A stretch of 64,000 nucleotides of DNA from Terriglobales bacterium (GTDB lineage: Bacteria > Acidobacteriota > Terriglobia > Terriglobales > Acidobacteriaceae), in contig DATMAB010000027.1 of NCBI GenBank assembly GCA_035573675.1, positions 310,001-374,000 on the forward strand. The letters run 5' to 3'. Position numbers and translations under genes: made by a program. Under the pieces are notes generated by a model. The model was given only the letters and a program-made list of their open reading frames with translations, did no database searches and was not told the origin of the DNA. Positions 18,159-28,979 of this stretch are shown here, piece by piece; the stretch's first letter is position 1; each line of letters starts with the position of its first letter.

Positions 18159-19769
18159 ATGAAAACGATTCTGTGGGTTGTGTGCGTGGCTCTTTTCGTT
18201 CCAGCAGCGCTGGCGGATGAGGGGCACCAGGGGCACGAGCTGACGGCGGAGCAACTGGGCACGGTGAGCTTTCCGACCTCGTGCGCGCCGGCGGTACAGA
18301 AGCAGATGGAGCGCGGCGTGGCGCTGCTGCATTCGTTCTGGTACGGCGAGGCGGAACGGACGTTCGCGGCGGCGCAGAAGCAGGATGCGAAGTGCGCCAT
18401 GGCGCTGTGGGGCCAGGCCATGAGCCTGTGGCATCCGCTGTGGGATCCTCCGGAAAAGGAAAGCCTGAAGCGCGGCCTGGCGCTGGTGGAGAAGGCGGAA
18501 AAGATGGCGGCGACGCCGCGCGAGCAGGCGTACATCGCGGCGCTGAAGACGTTCTACCGTGGCTGGGAGACGAAGGACTTCCACACCCGCGCGGTGGCCT
18601 ACGAGCAGGCCATGGCGGAGATGCACCAGCAGCATCCGGAGGACCGCGAGGCCGCCATCTTTTATGCGCTCTCGCTGCTGGCCACCGCGGACCCGAAGGA
18701 CAAGACCTATGCCAATCAGCAGAAGGCAGGGCGGATCCTGAACGAGCTGTTGCCCGGGATGCCGAACCATCCCGGAATTGCGCACTACCTGATCCACAGC
18801 TTCGATCATCCGGGGATCGCGGAGCAGGGCCTGGCGGCGGCGCGGCGGTACGCGGCCATCGCGCCCGCTTCGGCGCACGCGCGGCACATGCCCAGCCACA
18901 TCTTCACACGGCTGGGATTGTGGCAGGAGTCGGAGGCGTCGAACCTTTCGGCGATCGAGGCGGCCGAGGCCGCGATGGCGCAGGGGAAACAGGGCCTGAG
19001 CGACAAGCTGCATGCCATGGACTACGCGGCGTACGCATCCTTGCAGTGCGGCGAAGAACAGCAAGCGGCGCGGCTGGCGAAGGAAGCGGAGGCCATCGCG
19101 AAGAATCAGAAGGAATGGAGCGGGCGGCGTGGCGCCTTCGGGTACGCGCTGACAGGCTCGCGGTACGTGCTGGAGCGCCGGCAGTGGAGCGAGGCGGCGG
19201 CGCTGTGGGTTCCGCAGAACGCCAGCGCGGAGGCGCAGGCGCTGGTGCACTGGACGCGGACCGTGGGCGCGGCGCGGAGCGGCGACGCGGAAATGGCCAG
19301 AAAGGAACTGGCGAAGCTGAGGGCTGCGGTGCGGGGCATCGGTGGGGATACTTCCGGGTACGGCTGGCATCCGGGAGACCTGGAAGTGGAAACGGCGCGC
19401 GCGTGGGTGGCGCAGGCCGAAGGCAAGGCGGCGGAGGCGGAACAGCGGATGCGGCGCGCGGCCGACCGCGAAGATGACGGCGAGCTGGGAGCGATCGCGT
19501 ATCCGCCCATCGTGCCGGCGCGCGAGATGCTGGCCGACCTGTTGCTGGAACAGCAGCGACCCGCACATGCGCTGGCCGAGTACGAGGCCGTGCTGAAGGA
19601 TTCTCCGGACCGGTTCAACGCGCTGTACGGGGCGGCGCGGGCAGCGGAGTCGGCGGGGAAGAGCGAAACGGCAGCGGAGTATTACGCGCGGCTGCTGAGA
19701 GTCAGCGGCGGGGAGCAGGCGACCAGGCCGGAAGTGGCGAGAGCGAAGAGCGCGGTCAAGGGCGACTGA
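18159..19769 (+). CDS. secreted TPR-repeat protein
   Basis: The 536-residue product starts with a signal peptide (MKTILWVVCVALFVPAALA). Tetratricopeptide-like helical pairs follow (for example GVALLHSFWYGEAERTFAAA, LALVEKAEKM, AAIFYALSLLA and a C-terminal block). The central HYLIHSFDHP and ARHMPSHIFTRLGLW segments are characteristic of a widespread uncharacterised family of periplasmic TPR proteins. Function unknown; probably a protein-binding scaffold. The stop is one base from the convergent mnmG stop. Confidence 0.85.
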   Translation: MKTILWVVCVALFVPAALADEGHQGHELTAEQLGTVSFPTSCAPAVQKQMERGVALLHSFWYGEAERTFAAAQKQDAKCAMALWGQAMSLWHPLWDPPEKESLKRGLALVEKAEKMAATPREQAYIAALKTFYRGWETKDFHTRAVAYEQAMAEMHQQHPEDREAAIFYALSLLATADPKDKTYANQQKAGRILNELLPGMPNHPGIAHYLIHSFDHPGIAEQGLAAARRYAAIAPASAHARHMPSHIFTRLGLWQESEASNLSAIEAAEAAMAQGKQGLSDKLHAMDYAAYASLQCGEEQQAARLAKEAEAIAKNQKEWSGRRGAFGYALTGSRYVLERRQWSEAAALWVPQNASAEAQALVHWTRTVGAARSGDAEMARKELAKLRAAVRGIGGDTSGYGWHPGDLEVETARAWVAQAEGKAAEAEQRMRRAADREDDGELGAIAYPPIVPAREMLADLLLEQQRPAHALAEYEAVLKDSPDRFNALYGAARAAESAGKSETAAEYYARLLRVSGGEQATRPEVARAKSAVKGD

Positions 19770-19770
19770 T

Positions 19771-21780
<2,010 letters not shown>

Positions 21781-21786
<6 letters not shown>

Positions 21787-21815
21787 TCAGCGGTCAGCAC
21801 TCAGTATTCAGCCAA
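21781..21815. repeat. heptamer array upstream of mnmG
   Basis: Five units: CAGCACT, CAGCGGT, CAGCACT, CAGTATT, CAGCCAA, immediately upstream of the MSFTEHYD start codon. Confidence 0.88.
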
Positions 21816-21929
21816 GGCAAGATTTTAGCAGCGGTTCGCAGGCTGGCCGGCCACGACACCCGATTGTCTGACTGTGGCGCGCTCCCGTATAGTTCCTTCT
21901 GCAGTCCTTTGCAACACTGAGGAGTCGCC

Positions 21930-22619
21930 ATGAATAAGGAACAGTTTCTCGCCGAACTGGACGCGCGCATCGCCAAGTACGACCTGCTGTGCCATCCCTT
22001 CTACCAGGCCTGGAGCGCGGGGAAGCTGACGCGCGAGGACCTGCGCGAGTACGCCGCGGACTACTACCATCACGTGGCGGCGTTCCCGCAGTATCTCGGG
22101 GAGCTGGCGGCACGGACGGTGGACGGCGGGTTGCGTGGCGCCATCCTGGCCAATCGCGCCGACGAACTGGGCGCCGACGGCGGGCCGGTCCACCACGAGC
22201 TGTGGCTGGATTTCGCCGAGGGCATGGGGGCGGACCGCCCCACGGTGGCCAGGCGGGAGCCGGTGGCCGCCGTGCGGGAGCTGATGGCGACCTTCCGTCG
22301 CATCGCACAGGAAGGCACCCCGGTGGAAGCGCTGGCCTCGTTCTACGCCTACGAGTCGCAAGTGCCGCGCGTGGCGCAGGCGAAGGCGCGCGGGCTGCGC
22401 GAGTGGTATGGCGCAGATGCGAAGACGTGCGCGTACTTCACGTTGCATACGACGGCGGACGTTCAGCACTCGAAGGTCTGGCGGGAACAGTTGTGGTCTC
22501 AGGTGTCAGGTGTCGGGTCCCAGGAAGAAGCGCTGGAGGCCGCGGAGAAGGCGGCGCGGGCGCTGTGGCAAGCGCTGGACGGGATTGAAAGGGAGCGGCA
22601 GGCGCGGAAGGCCGCTTGA
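21930..22619 (+). CDS. TenA/PqqC-superfamily, CADD-like dimetal protein
   Basis: The 229-residue all-helical protein has HPFYQAWSAGKLTREDLREYAADYYHHVAAFP, ELGADGGPVHHELW, and ALASFYAYESQVPRVAQAKARG with YFTLHTTADVQHSKVW. The spaced His/Glu/Asp set matches iron-containing CADD-like members (chlamydial CADD is linked to p-aminobenzoate formation) rather than thiaminase TenA or PQQ synthase. No pqq or thi genes are nearby. Near the C-terminus, SQVSGVGSQ is encoded by a 4-unit heptamer array (22497-22524), an in-frame repeat insertion. A pABA role is inference. Confidence 0.82.
   Translation: MNKEQFLAELDARIAKYDLLCHPFYQAWSAGKLTREDLREYAADYYHHVAAFPQYLGELAARTVDGGLRGAILANRADELGADGGPVHHELWLDFAEGMGADRPTVARREPVAAVRELMATFRRIAQEGTPVEALASFYAYESQVPRVAQAKARGLREWYGADAKTCAYFTLHTTADVQHSKVWREQLWSQVSGVGSQEEALEAAEKAARALWQALDGIERERQARKAA
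22497..22524. repeat. heptamer array inside the CADD-like gene
   Basis: Units TCTCAGG, TGTCAGG, TGTCGGG, TCCCAGG, read in frame as part of WSQVSGVGSQEE between two conserved C-terminal helices. Confidence 0.9.
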
Positions 22620-22717
22620 CCAGCGAGGACACAGGGAACACAGAGAGCTACGAACTGTGATCTGCGACCTGTGAACTCGAAAAGCCGACCACGAAGGGCA
22701 CAAAGGTCACACGAAGG
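22620..22717. repeat. intergenic heptamer and CACAGAGG-type repeats
   Basis: AGGACACAGGGAACACAGAG is followed by five 7-nt units GAGCTAC, GAACTGT, GATCTGC, GACCTGT, GAACTCG (22645-22679), then ACGAAGGGCACAAAGGTCAC. This fills the entire gap between the CADD-like and thioesterase genes. Confidence 0.85.
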
Positions 22718-23113
22718 ATGGCGAAAGAAGTTCCGATAGGGACGCGGGGCGAGGCGGAAGAAGAAGTGCGCTTCGAGCACACGCTGACCTACCATCATGA
22801 GAGCCTGCCTCCGGTGTATTCCACGCCGGACATGATCCGCCTGATGGAGACGGCGGCGTTCCACGCGCTGCAGCCCTTCTGCGATGAAGGTGAGATTACC
22901 GTGGGCACGGCCATCCACATCGAGCATCGTGCGGCAGTGGGCATCAGTACGCGAGTGCGGGCGGAAGCAGTCGTGGAGGCCTTTGACGGCCGCTTCTACA
23001 CCTTGCGCGTCACCGTGCGCAGCGGGGAGCAGGAACTAGGACGCGGCACGGTGGACCGGGCGGTGGTGCATCTGGGGAAGTTCAAGGAACGATACGAAAA
23101 AAACGGGAAGTAA
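22718..23113 (+). CDS. hot-dog fold thioesterase (FlK-like)
   Basis: The 131-residue product matches single hot-dog domain thioesterases related to fluoroacetyl-CoA thioesterase. It shows PPVYSTPDMIRLMETAAFHAL (catalytic helix with Glu), TVGTAIHIEHRAAVGISTRVRAEAVV (His and sheet) and a C-terminal strand pair. Probably hydrolyses an acyl-CoA; the substrate is unknown. The ATG at 22718 directly follows an intergenic repeat. Confidence 0.85.
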   Translation: MAKEVPIGTRGEAEEEVRFEHTLTYHHESLPPVYSTPDMIRLMETAAFHALQPFCDEGEITVGTAIHIEHRAAVGISTRVRAEAVVEAFDGRFYTLRVTVRSGEQELGRGTVDRAVVHLGKFKERYEKNGK

Positions 23114-23214
23114 TCTGCTGCCTTCCCTCGCTCGCACTCCCTCCAACATCGCCTTCGCTCCGATATCGGTCGCGCTCGCTCGGGAAGGCAGCGCGATGAG
23201 GCGGCTGCCGGTTT

Positions 23215-23234
23215 GGCACGACTGAAGTCGTGCC
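23215..23234. repeat. palindromic repeat GGCACGACTGAAGTCGTGCC
   Basis: Perfect 20-bp palindrome followed by CTGATACGAA, a tail shared with the copy at 12903-12922. Confidence 0.88.
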
Positions 23235-23292
23235 CTGATACGAAGCCCACGCCAGCGGGTCGCTTCGTTACTCTCGTTTAGAATCACAGCCT

Positions 23293-24561
23293 ATCTCGCT
23301 CACATTCCAAATCGAGGCGCGGTCCGGCCCTGCCCGCGCCGGGCGGCTGATCACGCCGCACGGCGAAGTCCAGACTCCGGTGTTCATGCCGGTGGGCACG
23401 CTGGCATCCGTAAAAGGCGTTCCGCAGGAGACGCTGGAGGAGCTGGGCGTCGAGCTGGTGCTGGCCAATACCTATCACCTGTATCTCCGGCCGGGATGCG
23501 AAGTGGTGCGGCAGACGGGCGGCCTGCACGGCTTCATGGGCTGGCGGCGAGCGCTGCTGACCGATTCCGGCGGATACCAGGTCTTCAGCCTGAACGAGCT
23601 GCGCAAGCTGAGTGGGGAGGGCGTGGAATTCCGCTCGCACCTCGATGGCTCCACGCACTTCTTCACCCCGGAGAGTGCGACGGCGGCGCAGATCGCGCTG
23701 GGCGCGGACATCATCATGGCCTTCGACGAGTGCACGGAGTTCCCGGCCGATAAGCGGCGGGCGCGGGAGTCCATGGAGCTGACGCTGCGCTGGGCGGAAC
23801 GGTGTAAGCGGTACTTTGACGAGCATAAGGGCGAGGTGCCGTGGGGTGATGTGGTTTGTGGTGAATCCCGAGCGGCCGAGCAGGGGATAGGGGTCCCTCG
23901 ACTCCGGACTCCGTCGTCTGCGACTCCGTCGTCCTTCGCTCGGGATGACAAGCAAAGGCGCCTCGCTCAGGATGACGGCAGCAGTCTGAGCGGAGCTTCC
24001 CAGGCGCTGTTTGGCATCGTGCAGGGTGGGATGCACGCAGAGCTGCGGCGGGAGTCGGCGGAGAGGACGGTGGGAATCGGTTTTGACGGGTACGCCATCG
24101 GAGGACTGAGCGTAGGCGAGCCGCGGACGGCGACGCGGGAGATGGTGGAGGCCACGCTGCCGTTCCTTCCGGCGGACAAGCCGCGCTACCTGATGGGCGT
24201 AGGGACGCCGGAGGAGATCACCGCCTACGCGCGGCTGGGCATCGACATGATGGATTGCGTGCTGCCCACGCGGGCGGCACGCCACGGTTTGCTATACACG
24301 TCCGAGGGCAAGGTACAGATCAAGAGCGCGCGTTACGCCCGGGACCAGGGGCCGATCGACGCGCGCTGCGGCTGCCGGGTGTGCGCGCGATACTCGCGGG
24401 CGTATCTGCGGCACCTGTACGCGAGCGGCGAGCCGCTGGCGGCGGCGCTCAACACGGTGCACAATCTGGCCTTCTACCTTGACACAATGCGGCGCGTCCG
24501 GCATGCTATAAAACTTGGGGATTTGGCCGGATTTCCGTCCGGTGACTGCACGACAGCCTAA
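23293..24561 (+). CDS. tgt: queuine/preQ1 tRNA-ribosyltransferase
   Basis: Tgt exchanges G34 for preQ1 in tRNAs with GUN anticodons. Motifs: TPVFMPVGTLASVKG, NTYHLYLRPG, DSGGYQVFSL, ECTEFPA, FGIVQGGMHAELRRESAE, GFDGYAIGGLSVGEP, YLMGVGTPEEI, MMDCVLPTRAARHG and the Zn site CGCRVCARYSRAYLRHL. Homology starts at ~23305 (FQIEARSG), but no ATG/GTG/TTG lies in frame before it. The first standard start, GTG 23380, would drop ~25 conserved residues. I place the start at the ATC at 23293 as a guess. Between KGEVPWG and QALFGIVQ sit ~48 extra residues (SRAAEQGIGVPRLRTPSSAT and on), encoded by a dispersed repeat. Confidence 0.92.
   Translation: MSLTFQIEARSGPARAGRLITPHGEVQTPVFMPVGTLASVKGVPQETLEELGVELVLANTYHLYLRPGCEVVRQTGGLHGFMGWRRALLTDSGGYQVFSLNELRKLSGEGVEFRSHLDGSTHFFTPESATAAQIALGADIIMAFDECTEFPADKRRARESMELTLRWAERCKRYFDEHKGEVPWGDVVCGESRAAEQGIGVPRLRTPSSATPSSFARDDKQRRLAQDDGSSLSGASQALFGIVQGGMHAELRRESAERTVGIGFDGYAIGGLSVGEPRTATREMVEATLPFLPADKPRYLMGVGTPEEITAYARLGIDMMDCVLPTRAARHGLLYTSEGKVQIKSARYARDQGPIDARCGCRVCARYSRAYLRHLYASGEPLAAALNTVHNLAFYLDTMRRVRHAIKLGDLAGFPSGDCTTA
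23866..23990. repeat. dispersed palindromic repeat inserted in frame inside tgt
   Basis: The reverse complement contains GTCATCCCGAGCGAAGGA (from 23931-23948) and GTCATCCTGAGCGAGG (from 23962-23977), the head motif of the intergenic family at 1937, 3299 and 10009. It adds ~48 residues to Tgt without breaking the frame. Confidence 0.85.
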
Positions 24562-24736
24562 GGCTCCCCGCGAATCCACGGAACAGGGCAGGTTCGGGAA
24601 AGTCCCATCCACAGAAGCAACAAAGGCTCAAACTGGGCCGGGATGCCGGAGACGGATTCGGATTTCCCAGTGACAGATTCCAGGGAAGGCGTGCTCCGGG
24701 TGCGCTCGGACGCATGGGAAGAGCGGTTGGGGTGTG

Positions 24737-25069
24737 ATGGTCTGGCACAACTTCGGGTTCCTGGTATGGCAGCAGCAGCGCGGCGGGGAAGGCGGCGGCT
24801 GGCTGTTGTGGCTGCCGCTGGTCTTCATCTTCGCCATCTTCTACTTCCTGCTGATCCTGCCGCAGCAGAAGCGGCAGAAGAAATGGCAGGAGATGCTGGG
24901 CAACCTGAAGGCCGGGGACAAGGTGGTGACCAGCGGAGGCATCCGCGGCACCATCATCGGACTGCGCGAGGACTCCATCCACCTGCGGGTGCCGCCGGAC
25001 AATCTGCGGCTGGAGATCGCGCGGTCGGCGGTGGTCTCCGTGGCGCCGGCGGAAGAAAGCAAGAGTTAG
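24737..25069 (+). CDS. yajC: preprotein translocase subunit YajC
   Basis: Small inner-membrane accessory of the SecDF complex. The single TM helix LLWLPLVFIFAIFYFLLILPQQKRQKKW and the downstream domain GDKVVTSGGIRGTIIGL are diagnostic. About 110 residues is normal. The start is ATG 24737 (GTG 24734 is also possible). It is followed after 38 nt by secD, as in most bacteria, and preceded by tgt in the common tgt-yajC-secD-secF order. Confidence 0.95.
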   Translation: MVWHNFGFLVWQQQRGGEGGGWLLWLPLVFIFAIFYFLLILPQQKRQKKWQEMLGNLKAGDKVVTSGGIRGTIIGLREDSIHLRVPPDNLRLEIARSAVVSVAPAEESKS

Positions 25070-25107
25070 ACCGAGGGGCTGCGATTCGGTAGGGCGAAAT
25101 CGTCCTG

Positions 25108-26724
25108 ATGAAAAAGAACCTGCTGGGCAAGACGATCTTCATCGTGGTGGTGGTGCTGGCGTTCGCCTTCGGCATCGTCGGCATCCCCAGGACCTGGGAT
25201 GCCAAGGGCTTGGCGGAGAGCATTCAGAGCCGCATCCACCTGGGGCTGGACCTGAAGGGCGGCACCCACCTGATCCTGCAGGTGGTGGTGAATGACGCGG
25301 TCAAGTCGGAATCGGACCGGGTGATCGAGCGTCTGAAGGAGGAACTGCGGAAGGCGAACATCGTCTACGCCGAGATGCGGCTGCCCGACGAGAAGAACGA
25401 GCCGGAGCGGATCGAGATCGGCGGCGTGGCCCCGGAGTCGAGCGGGGAGCTGCGGCGCATCGTGACCGAGACGCTGCCGGATTGGGACATGACCTCCGGG
25501 GTGGAGAACCGCTGGACCCTGCGCATGAAGCCGCAGCCGCTGGCGCTGTTGAAGGAGCGCAGCGTGCAGCAGGCGATCGAGACCATCCGCAGCCGGGTGG
25601 ATTCGCTCGGCGTCAGCGAACCCGTCATTCAGGAGCATGGCCTGGGGCAGTACCAGATCCTGGTGCAGTTGCCGGGCGTGGATGACCCGGCGCGGGTGAA
25701 AGACATCATGCAGTCCACGGCGCTGCTGGAGATCCGGCAGTCGCTGGGCGGACCCTACGCCAGCGAGCAGGAAGCGGTGGCGGCCAACGGCGGCATCCTG
25801 CCGGCCGACGCGGTGTTGCTGCGGGGCTCGACCAGCGCGCGCCGCGACGGCGGCCCGCAAGAAGAGTGGTACCTGATCTCGCGCGCCTCGGCGGTGGCGG
25901 GCCAGGAACTGCGCGACGCCCGGGCCACCCGCGACGAATACGGACGCCCGGCGGTCAGCTTCGACCTGACCGGCGAGGGCGGCCGCCGCTTCTTTGCCTT
26001 CACCAGCGCCCACGTGGGTGACAACCTGGCCGTGGTGCTGGATAACCGCGTGGTCGAGGTGGCGCGCATCGAGGAGCCCATCCGCGACAGCGGGCGCATC
26101 ACCGGCACTTTCACCGAGCAGCAGACGCGGGACCTGGCGCTCAAGCTGCGCTCGGGCGCGCTGCCGGCCTCCATCCAGTACCGCGAGGAGCGCACGGTAG
26201 GGCCGTCGCTGGGCGCGGATTCCATCAAGGACGGAGTGAAAGCCGCCATCATCGGCCTGGTGGCCGTGATGGGATTCATGCTGCTCTACTACCACTGGGC
26301 GGGCATCAACGCCAACGTCGGCCTGCTGCTGAACCTGGTGATCCTGCTGGGATTCCTGGGATTGAGCGGGGCGACCCTGACCCTGCCCGGCATCGCGGGC
26401 GTGATCCTGACGGTCGGCATGGGCGTGGATTCGAACGTGCTGATCTTCGAGCGCATCCGGGAAGAATTGCGCAGCGGCAAGACGGCGCCCTCGGCGGTGG
26501 AGCAGGGCTTTTCGCGCGCCTGGCTCACCATCGTGGACACGCACGTGACCACCATCGTTTCGGCGGCCATCCTGTTCATCTTCGGCACCGGGCCGGTGCG
26601 CGGGTTCGCGGTCACACTGACCTTCGGCCTGCTGGCCAATCTGTTCACGGCGGTATTCGTCTCGCGGGTGATTTTCGACGCCATCCTGCAGCGCAAGGAA
26701 CGGGGCGCCGCCCTGAGCATCTAG
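25108..26724 (+). CDS. secD: protein translocase subunit SecD
   Basis: SecD, with SecF, uses the proton gradient to complete protein export. The 538-residue protein has TM1 (TIFIVVVVLAFAFGIVGI), GLDLKGGTHLILQV, the large periplasmic domain (QQAIETIRSRVDSLGVSEPVIQEHG) and five C-terminal TM helices with GATLTLPGIAGVILTVGMGVDSNVLIFERIREEL. GTAPVRGFAV-like GTGPVRGFAVTL near the end is conserved. Ends 17 nt before secF. Confidence 0.97.
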   Translation: MKKNLLGKTIFIVVVVLAFAFGIVGIPRTWDAKGLAESIQSRIHLGLDLKGGTHLILQVVVNDAVKSESDRVIERLKEELRKANIVYAEMRLPDEKNEPERIEIGGVAPESSGELRRIVTETLPDWDMTSGVENRWTLRMKPQPLALLKERSVQQAIETIRSRVDSLGVSEPVIQEHGLGQYQILVQLPGVDDPARVKDIMQSTALLEIRQSLGGPYASEQEAVAANGGILPADAVLLRGSTSARRDGGPQEEWYLISRASAVAGQELRDARATRDEYGRPAVSFDLTGEGGRRFFAFTSAHVGDNLAVVLDNRVVEVARIEEPIRDSGRITGTFTEQQTRDLALKLRSGALPASIQYREERTVGPSLGADSIKDGVKAAIIGLVAVMGFMLLYYHWAGINANVGLLLNLVILLGFLGLSGATLTLPGIAGVILTVGMGVDSNVLIFERIREELRSGKTAPSAVEQGFSRAWLTIVDTHVTTIVSAAILFIFGTGPVRGFAVTLTFGLLANLFTAVFVSRVIFDAILQRKERGAALSI

Positions 26725-26741
26725 GAGAGTAGGAACGACCA

Positions 26742-27974
26742 GTGGAACTGTTTCGCAACGCGAATTATGACTTCCTGGGGCGCAAGTGGCTCTTCATGGG
26801 CGGCTCCGTAATCCTGCTGCTGGTGGGGCTGGTCTCGCTGGGGCTGCGGGCGGGCTCGTGGCGCCTCTGGCAGGGCGTTCCCCTGGGCGTGGACTTCAAG
26901 GGCGGCACGCTGGTCTACGTGAAGTTCAGCCACCCGCCGAACGAGGACAAGATCCGCGCCGACATGCAGGCGGCGGGACTCTCGAACGCCCGCATCCAGC
27001 GCTACGGCGCGCCGGGCAACAACGAAGTCATCATCGCGCTGGAGCAGAGGGCCACCACCGAGGAAGCCCTGGACCAGGGCAAACTGGCCATCATCCAGGC
27101 GCTGGGCCAGGACGCGCCGGCCGGCAAGCTAGACCTGAACAACACCGGCACGCGAGCGCTGCAGGATCGCCTGCTGGCGCGCGATCCGCTGCGGGCCGGC
27201 AGCGATGCCGCAGCGCGCTACGCCGAGATCGCGAAATCCATCACCGACTACCGCGACCAAGAGCGCGGCGGCGTGCTCAGCTCCGTGGAAGAGCTGAAGG
27301 GCCGGGTGGATGCCGCGGTGCTGCAGACGCTGCAGGAGGAGTTCTTCGTCTCCGACTTCGGGGTGCGCAATGTGGAGATCGTGGGGGCGCAGGTGGGGGC
27401 GCAGCTCCGGCGGCAGGCCCTGCTGGCGACGCTCTATTCGCTGGCCGGCATGCTGATTTATATTGCGGTGCGCTTCGAGCCGGTGTACGGTGCGGCGGCC
27501 GTCGTGGCGGTGTTTCACGACACGCTGATCACGGTGGGCGCTTTCTCGGTGGCCAACAAGGAGATTTCGCTGACGGTGATCGCCGCCATCCTGACCCTGG
27601 TCGGCTACTCGATGAACGACACCATCGTGATTTTCGACCGCGTGCGCGAGAACCTGAAGCTGATGCGCCGGGCGCCGCTGGCGGAGGTGATGAACCGAAG
27701 CATCAACCAGACGCTGAGCCGGACCATCCTGACTTCGGGCCTGACATTCCTGACGGTGCTATCCTTGTACCTCTTCGGGGGCGAGGTGCTGAACGGGTTT
27801 TCCTTCGCCCTGGTGGTCGGCATCCTGGTCGGGACCTATTCTTCGTTCGGCATCGCGGCGCCGCTGGTGGTGCTGTACTACGAAAGGAAGGCTCAAAAAG
27901 AGGGCCGGGGTCCGGTCGCCGTGGCGGGGGAAGGTTCCAAGCGGGAGCGAGAAAAAATCCGCGCAAAGGCGTAA
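26742..27974 (+). CDS. secF: protein translocase subunit SecF
   Basis: Partner of SecD in the inner membrane. GVDFKGGTLVYVKF, VGAQVGAQLRRQALLATLYSL, the TM block with AILTLVGYSMNDTIVIFDRVREN, and RTILTSGLTFLTVLSLYLFGG are SecF signatures. It begins with GTG 26742 (MELFRNANYDFLGRKW), preceded by TAGGAGAG. At 410 residues it is longer than the usual ~300-320. Extra sequence lies in the periplasmic part (GTRALQDRLLARDPLRAGSD and onward) and a charged C-terminal tail. Confidence 0.96.
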   Translation: MELFRNANYDFLGRKWLFMGGSVILLLVGLVSLGLRAGSWRLWQGVPLGVDFKGGTLVYVKFSHPPNEDKIRADMQAAGLSNARIQRYGAPGNNEVIIALEQRATTEEALDQGKLAIIQALGQDAPAGKLDLNNTGTRALQDRLLARDPLRAGSDAAARYAEIAKSITDYRDQERGGVLSSVEELKGRVDAAVLQTLQEEFFVSDFGVRNVEIVGAQVGAQLRRQALLATLYSLAGMLIYIAVRFEPVYGAAAVVAVFHDTLITVGAFSVANKEISLTVIAAILTLVGYSMNDTIVIFDRVRENLKLMRRAPLAEVMNRSINQTLSRTILTSGLTFLTVLSLYLFGGEVLNGFSFALVVGILVGTYSSFGIAAPLVVLYYERKAQKEGRGPVAVAGEGSKREREKIRAKA

Positions 27975-28071
27975 GATACTGGGCCTCGCCGGAGGCCGGA
28001 GGGGATTGGAGCAAAGCGGGCCCCGGCGGTGTCTAACATCGTGAGGGAGTGCAGGCAAGGGAGAGAAGTGT

Positions 28072-28812
28072 ATGTTTGAAGACAGCCTGATCGAATCCAC
28101 CAGCCGGTTCAAGACCAAGCAGAAATGGACGACGCTGCTGTCGTTCGTGCTGCAGGCGTTCCTGATCATGATCATGATCCTGATCCCCCTCATCTATACC
28201 GAGGCCCTGCCCAAGGCGCAGCTTACGACCTTCCTGGTGGCGCCGCCCCCGCCGCCGCCTCCTCCGCCGCCCCCGGCGGAAGTGATCCGGGCGGTCAAGG
28301 TGGTGCAGACGGACATCATCGACGGGCAGCTTCGCTCGCCGACCAAGATTCCCCAGAAGGTGGCGATGATCAAGGAAGAAGAAGCGCCGCCGCCGGTGTC
28401 GGCGATGGGCGGAGTGGTGGGCGGCGTACCGGGCGGCGTGCCCGGCGGCTCGATGGGAGGCGTGCTGGGCGGCATCATCGGCTCGACCACTGTAGCCGTG
28501 CCCAAGGCCGTGACCCCGCAGCGCATCCGCGTGTCGCAGGGCGTGGTGGAAGGCAACGCCATCAGCCAGCCCAAGCCGTTGTATCCGGCCATGGCCAAGA
28601 TGGCCCGCGTGCAGGGCCAGGTCGTATTGCAGGCCATTATCAGCAAGACAGGGGTCATCGAGAACCTGCGCGTGGTCAGCGGCCACCCCATGCTGCAGCA
28701 GGCCGCGCTGGACGCGGTACGGCAGTGGCGTTACCGCCCGTATCTGCTGAACGGGGAGCCGGTGGAAGTGGAAACCACGATCACCGTCAACTTTACGCTG
28801 GCCGGCGGTTAA
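28072..28812 (+). CDS. tonB: TonB-family energy transducer
   Basis: The 246-residue protein has a TM anchor (SFVLQAFLIMIMILIPLIYT), a proline-rich periplasmic spacer with a run of about 12 prolines, a Gly-rich segment (GGVVGGVPGGVPGGSMGGVLGG) and a C-terminal TonB domain (PLYPAMAKMARVQGQVVLQA, VSGHPMLQQAALDAVRQWRY). It would couple the proton-motive force to outer-membrane TonB-dependent transporters. It starts the tonB-exbB-exbD-exbD cluster, ~100 nt after secF. Confidence 0.95.
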   Translation: MFEDSLIESTSRFKTKQKWTTLLSFVLQAFLIMIMILIPLIYTEALPKAQLTTFLVAPPPPPPPPPPPAEVIRAVKVVQTDIIDGQLRSPTKIPQKVAMIKEEEAPPPVSAMGGVVGGVPGGVPGGSMGGVLGGIIGSTTVAVPKAVTPQRIRVSQGVVEGNAISQPKPLYPAMAKMARVQGQVVLQAIISKTGVIENLRVVSGHPMLQQAALDAVRQWRYRPYLLNGEPVEVETTITVNFTLAGG

Positions 28813-28979
28813 GCGAGTTTGAAACGGGAGGGCAAGCCTTCCCAAGGGAGTTTTGAAGCCGGAACCCGGGCGGGCGGAGGCCCGGAAGCAAAGGGCGCGA
28901 GCCCCCGGCAAGGCAATCTCACGACCGCACCCGAAAAACCCGGTCTTACCGAAGTTTCTGAGGAGGAGAAAACCGAGTC

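Noticed and set aside
18156-19568. Long minus-strand open frame opposite the TPR protein
   Set aside because: Arg/His/Leu-rich product with no domain; it is the GC-rich shadow of the convincing plus-strand TPR gene.
25066-26544. 492-codon minus-strand open frame opposite secD
   Set aside because: Shadow of secD, which is unambiguous.
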